A DNA stretch of 49,987 nt, from positions 1-49,987 of the forward strand of contig CALXFP010000002.1 in NCBI GenBank assembly GCA_944387615.1, given 5' to 3'. This DNA is from an uncultured Oscillospiraceae bacterium (GTDB lineage: Bacteria > Bacillota > Clostridia > Oscillospirales > Oscillospiraceae). The translations under genes and the position numbers were made by a program. Below are positions 49,375 to 49,987 of this stretch, piece after piece. The notes under the pieces are model-generated. The model saw only the letters and a list, made by a program, of their open reading frames with translations, was not told the DNA's origin and searched no databases. Position 1 is the stretch's first letter. Every line of letters starts with the position of its first letter.

Positions 49375-49869
49375 TCAGGAAATGCTGACGGATTTGCGCA
49401 TGGCGCCGATGGCGCCCTTTTCCAGCCGGGATACCTGGGCCTGGGAGATGCCCAGGGCGTTGGCTACCTCCATCTGGGTCTTGCCGTCGTAAAACCGCAA
49501 TGAGAGGATTTGCTTCTCCCGGGGCTGCAGGGCCCGGAAGGCGTTTTGCAGGGTGATGTGCTCCATCCAGCTGGCCTCGGTGTTCCGGGTGTCCCGGACC
49601 TGATCCATCACCGTCAGAGGATCGCCTCCGTCGGCATACACGGGGTCATACAGGCTCACCGGGGCGCTGACTGCGTCCAGGGCCTGGCTGACTTCCTCCA
49701 GGGGGATGTCCAGCTCTTTGGAGATTTCCTCTAAGGTGGGCTCCCGACCCAAAGCGCAGGTCTGGGCCTCCTTGCACTGCAATACCCGGTAGGCCACGTC
49801 CCGGATGGAACGGCTGACCCGGATGGCGCTGTTGTCCCGCAGATACCGCCGCACTTCACCGGCGATCAT
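49375..49869 (-). pseudogene. sigG: Sporulation sigma factor SigG, 5'-truncated (C-terminal 164 residues)
   Basis: The frame matches the end of SigG from PMIAGEVRRYLRDNSAIRVSRSIRD to the C-terminus, including region 3 (REPTLEEISKELDI) and region 4 (LQPREKQILSLRFYDGKTQMEVANALGISQAQVSRLEKGA). Bacillus SigG is about 260 residues, so roughly the first 95, with regions 1 and 2 (core binding and -10 recognition), are missing. Upstream of the ATG at 49869 the DNA becomes strongly AT-rich, has no ribosome site, and in frame encodes FEKFQLLYFT with no homology before a stop. Adjacency to the YlmC/YmxH-like gene confirms identity. Insertion of a second mobile element is the likely cause; the missing part may lie outside the window. 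Confidence 0.82.
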
Positions 49870-49922
49870 GGGCGTGAAATAAAGTAGTTGAAATTTTTCA
49901 AATAGTTCCGATTACGATCTTA

Positions 49923-49951
49923 ATAATAGCAGAACATTGAACTTTTTGCAA
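49923..49951 (-). promoter_or_regulatory. Sigma-A-like promoter facing the truncated sigG
   Basis: On the minus strand, TTGCAA (49951-49946), 17 bases, TATTAT (49928-49923), inside the AT-rich stretch 49870-49987 that I take to be the end of inserted DNA. It would transcribe into the sigG fragment. Confidence 0.55.
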
Positions 49952-49987
49952 GTACAAAATCGGATTACAGGTTGTAGCGGACGTCAA

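Noticed and set aside
49375..49869. A complete short sigma factor starting at ATG 49869
   Set aside because: The ATG has no ribosome site, the family is about 95 residues longer, and regions 1-2 are missing; it matches the interior Met of SigG.
1..49987. tRNA, rRNA or CRISPR arrays
   Set aside because: No cloverleaf, rRNA-like segment or regularly spaced repeat array was recognised on either strand.

Overview
The window looks like a Clostridia chromosome, probably Oscillospirales/Oscillospiraceae-like. Evidence: a SCIFF peptide with its radical-SAM maturase, endospore genes (spoVT, sigG, a YlmC/YmxH protein), AGGAGG ribosome binding sites, and GC-rich core genes (near 58-60% by eye). No rRNA, tRNA or CRISPR array was seen.

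Layout. 1-8.5 kb: ppx/gppA-ppk polyphosphate genes, then a four-gene c-di-GMP phosphorelay (GGDEF cyclase, hybrid kinase, REC/HD-GYP phosphodiesterase, Hpt). 8.5-11.5 kb (minus): PLP decarboxylase, SCIFF maturase, SCIFF peptide. 11.7-12.8 kb: split chromate-type transporter. 13.0 kb: first 33 codons of spoVT. 13.1-43.15 kb: an integrated mobilizable element of about 30,055 bp. 43.15-43.6 kb: remaining 147 codons of spoVT, fused in frame to the element's serine recombinase. 43.9-48.9 kb (minus): BMP lipoprotein and a deoxynucleoside salvage operon (tdk-deoC-deoD-deoB-cdd). 49.0-50 kb (minus): YlmC/YmxH-like gene and a 5'-truncated sigG.

The element. Joining the two spoVT parts at a shared GACCCG gives an uninterrupted 180-codon SpoVT, the usual family length. 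The four recombinase half-sites deduced from the two junctions share a 12-bp pattern (ATC, six or seven variable bases, GG near the crossover), and the reconstructed attP is an imperfect palindrome centred on a GA dinucleotide. attP lies inside the recombinase gene. The integrated recombinase therefore carries a SpoVT sensor-domain tail, while the circular form would end in a different 26-residue tail. Its mobility module is a RepA-like ATPase, a MobC-like protein, an HUH relaxase and a small unknown protein. Its cargo is a surface-polysaccharide locus: two GT2 genes, an ABC exporter, a HAD protein, rfbA-rfbB-rfbC plus an SDR, an RgpF-like transferase, MBOAT and AlgX-like acylation proteins, Ig-like domain proteins, glf, an EpsG-like polymerase and another GT2. 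A phage tail-fibre cassette and a STAND NTPase are also carried.

The most interesting idea is that two forespore genes, spoVT and (apparently) sigG, which controls spoVT in Bacillus, are both broken here. The spoVT break is precisely reversible on paper, as in the sigK skin element.
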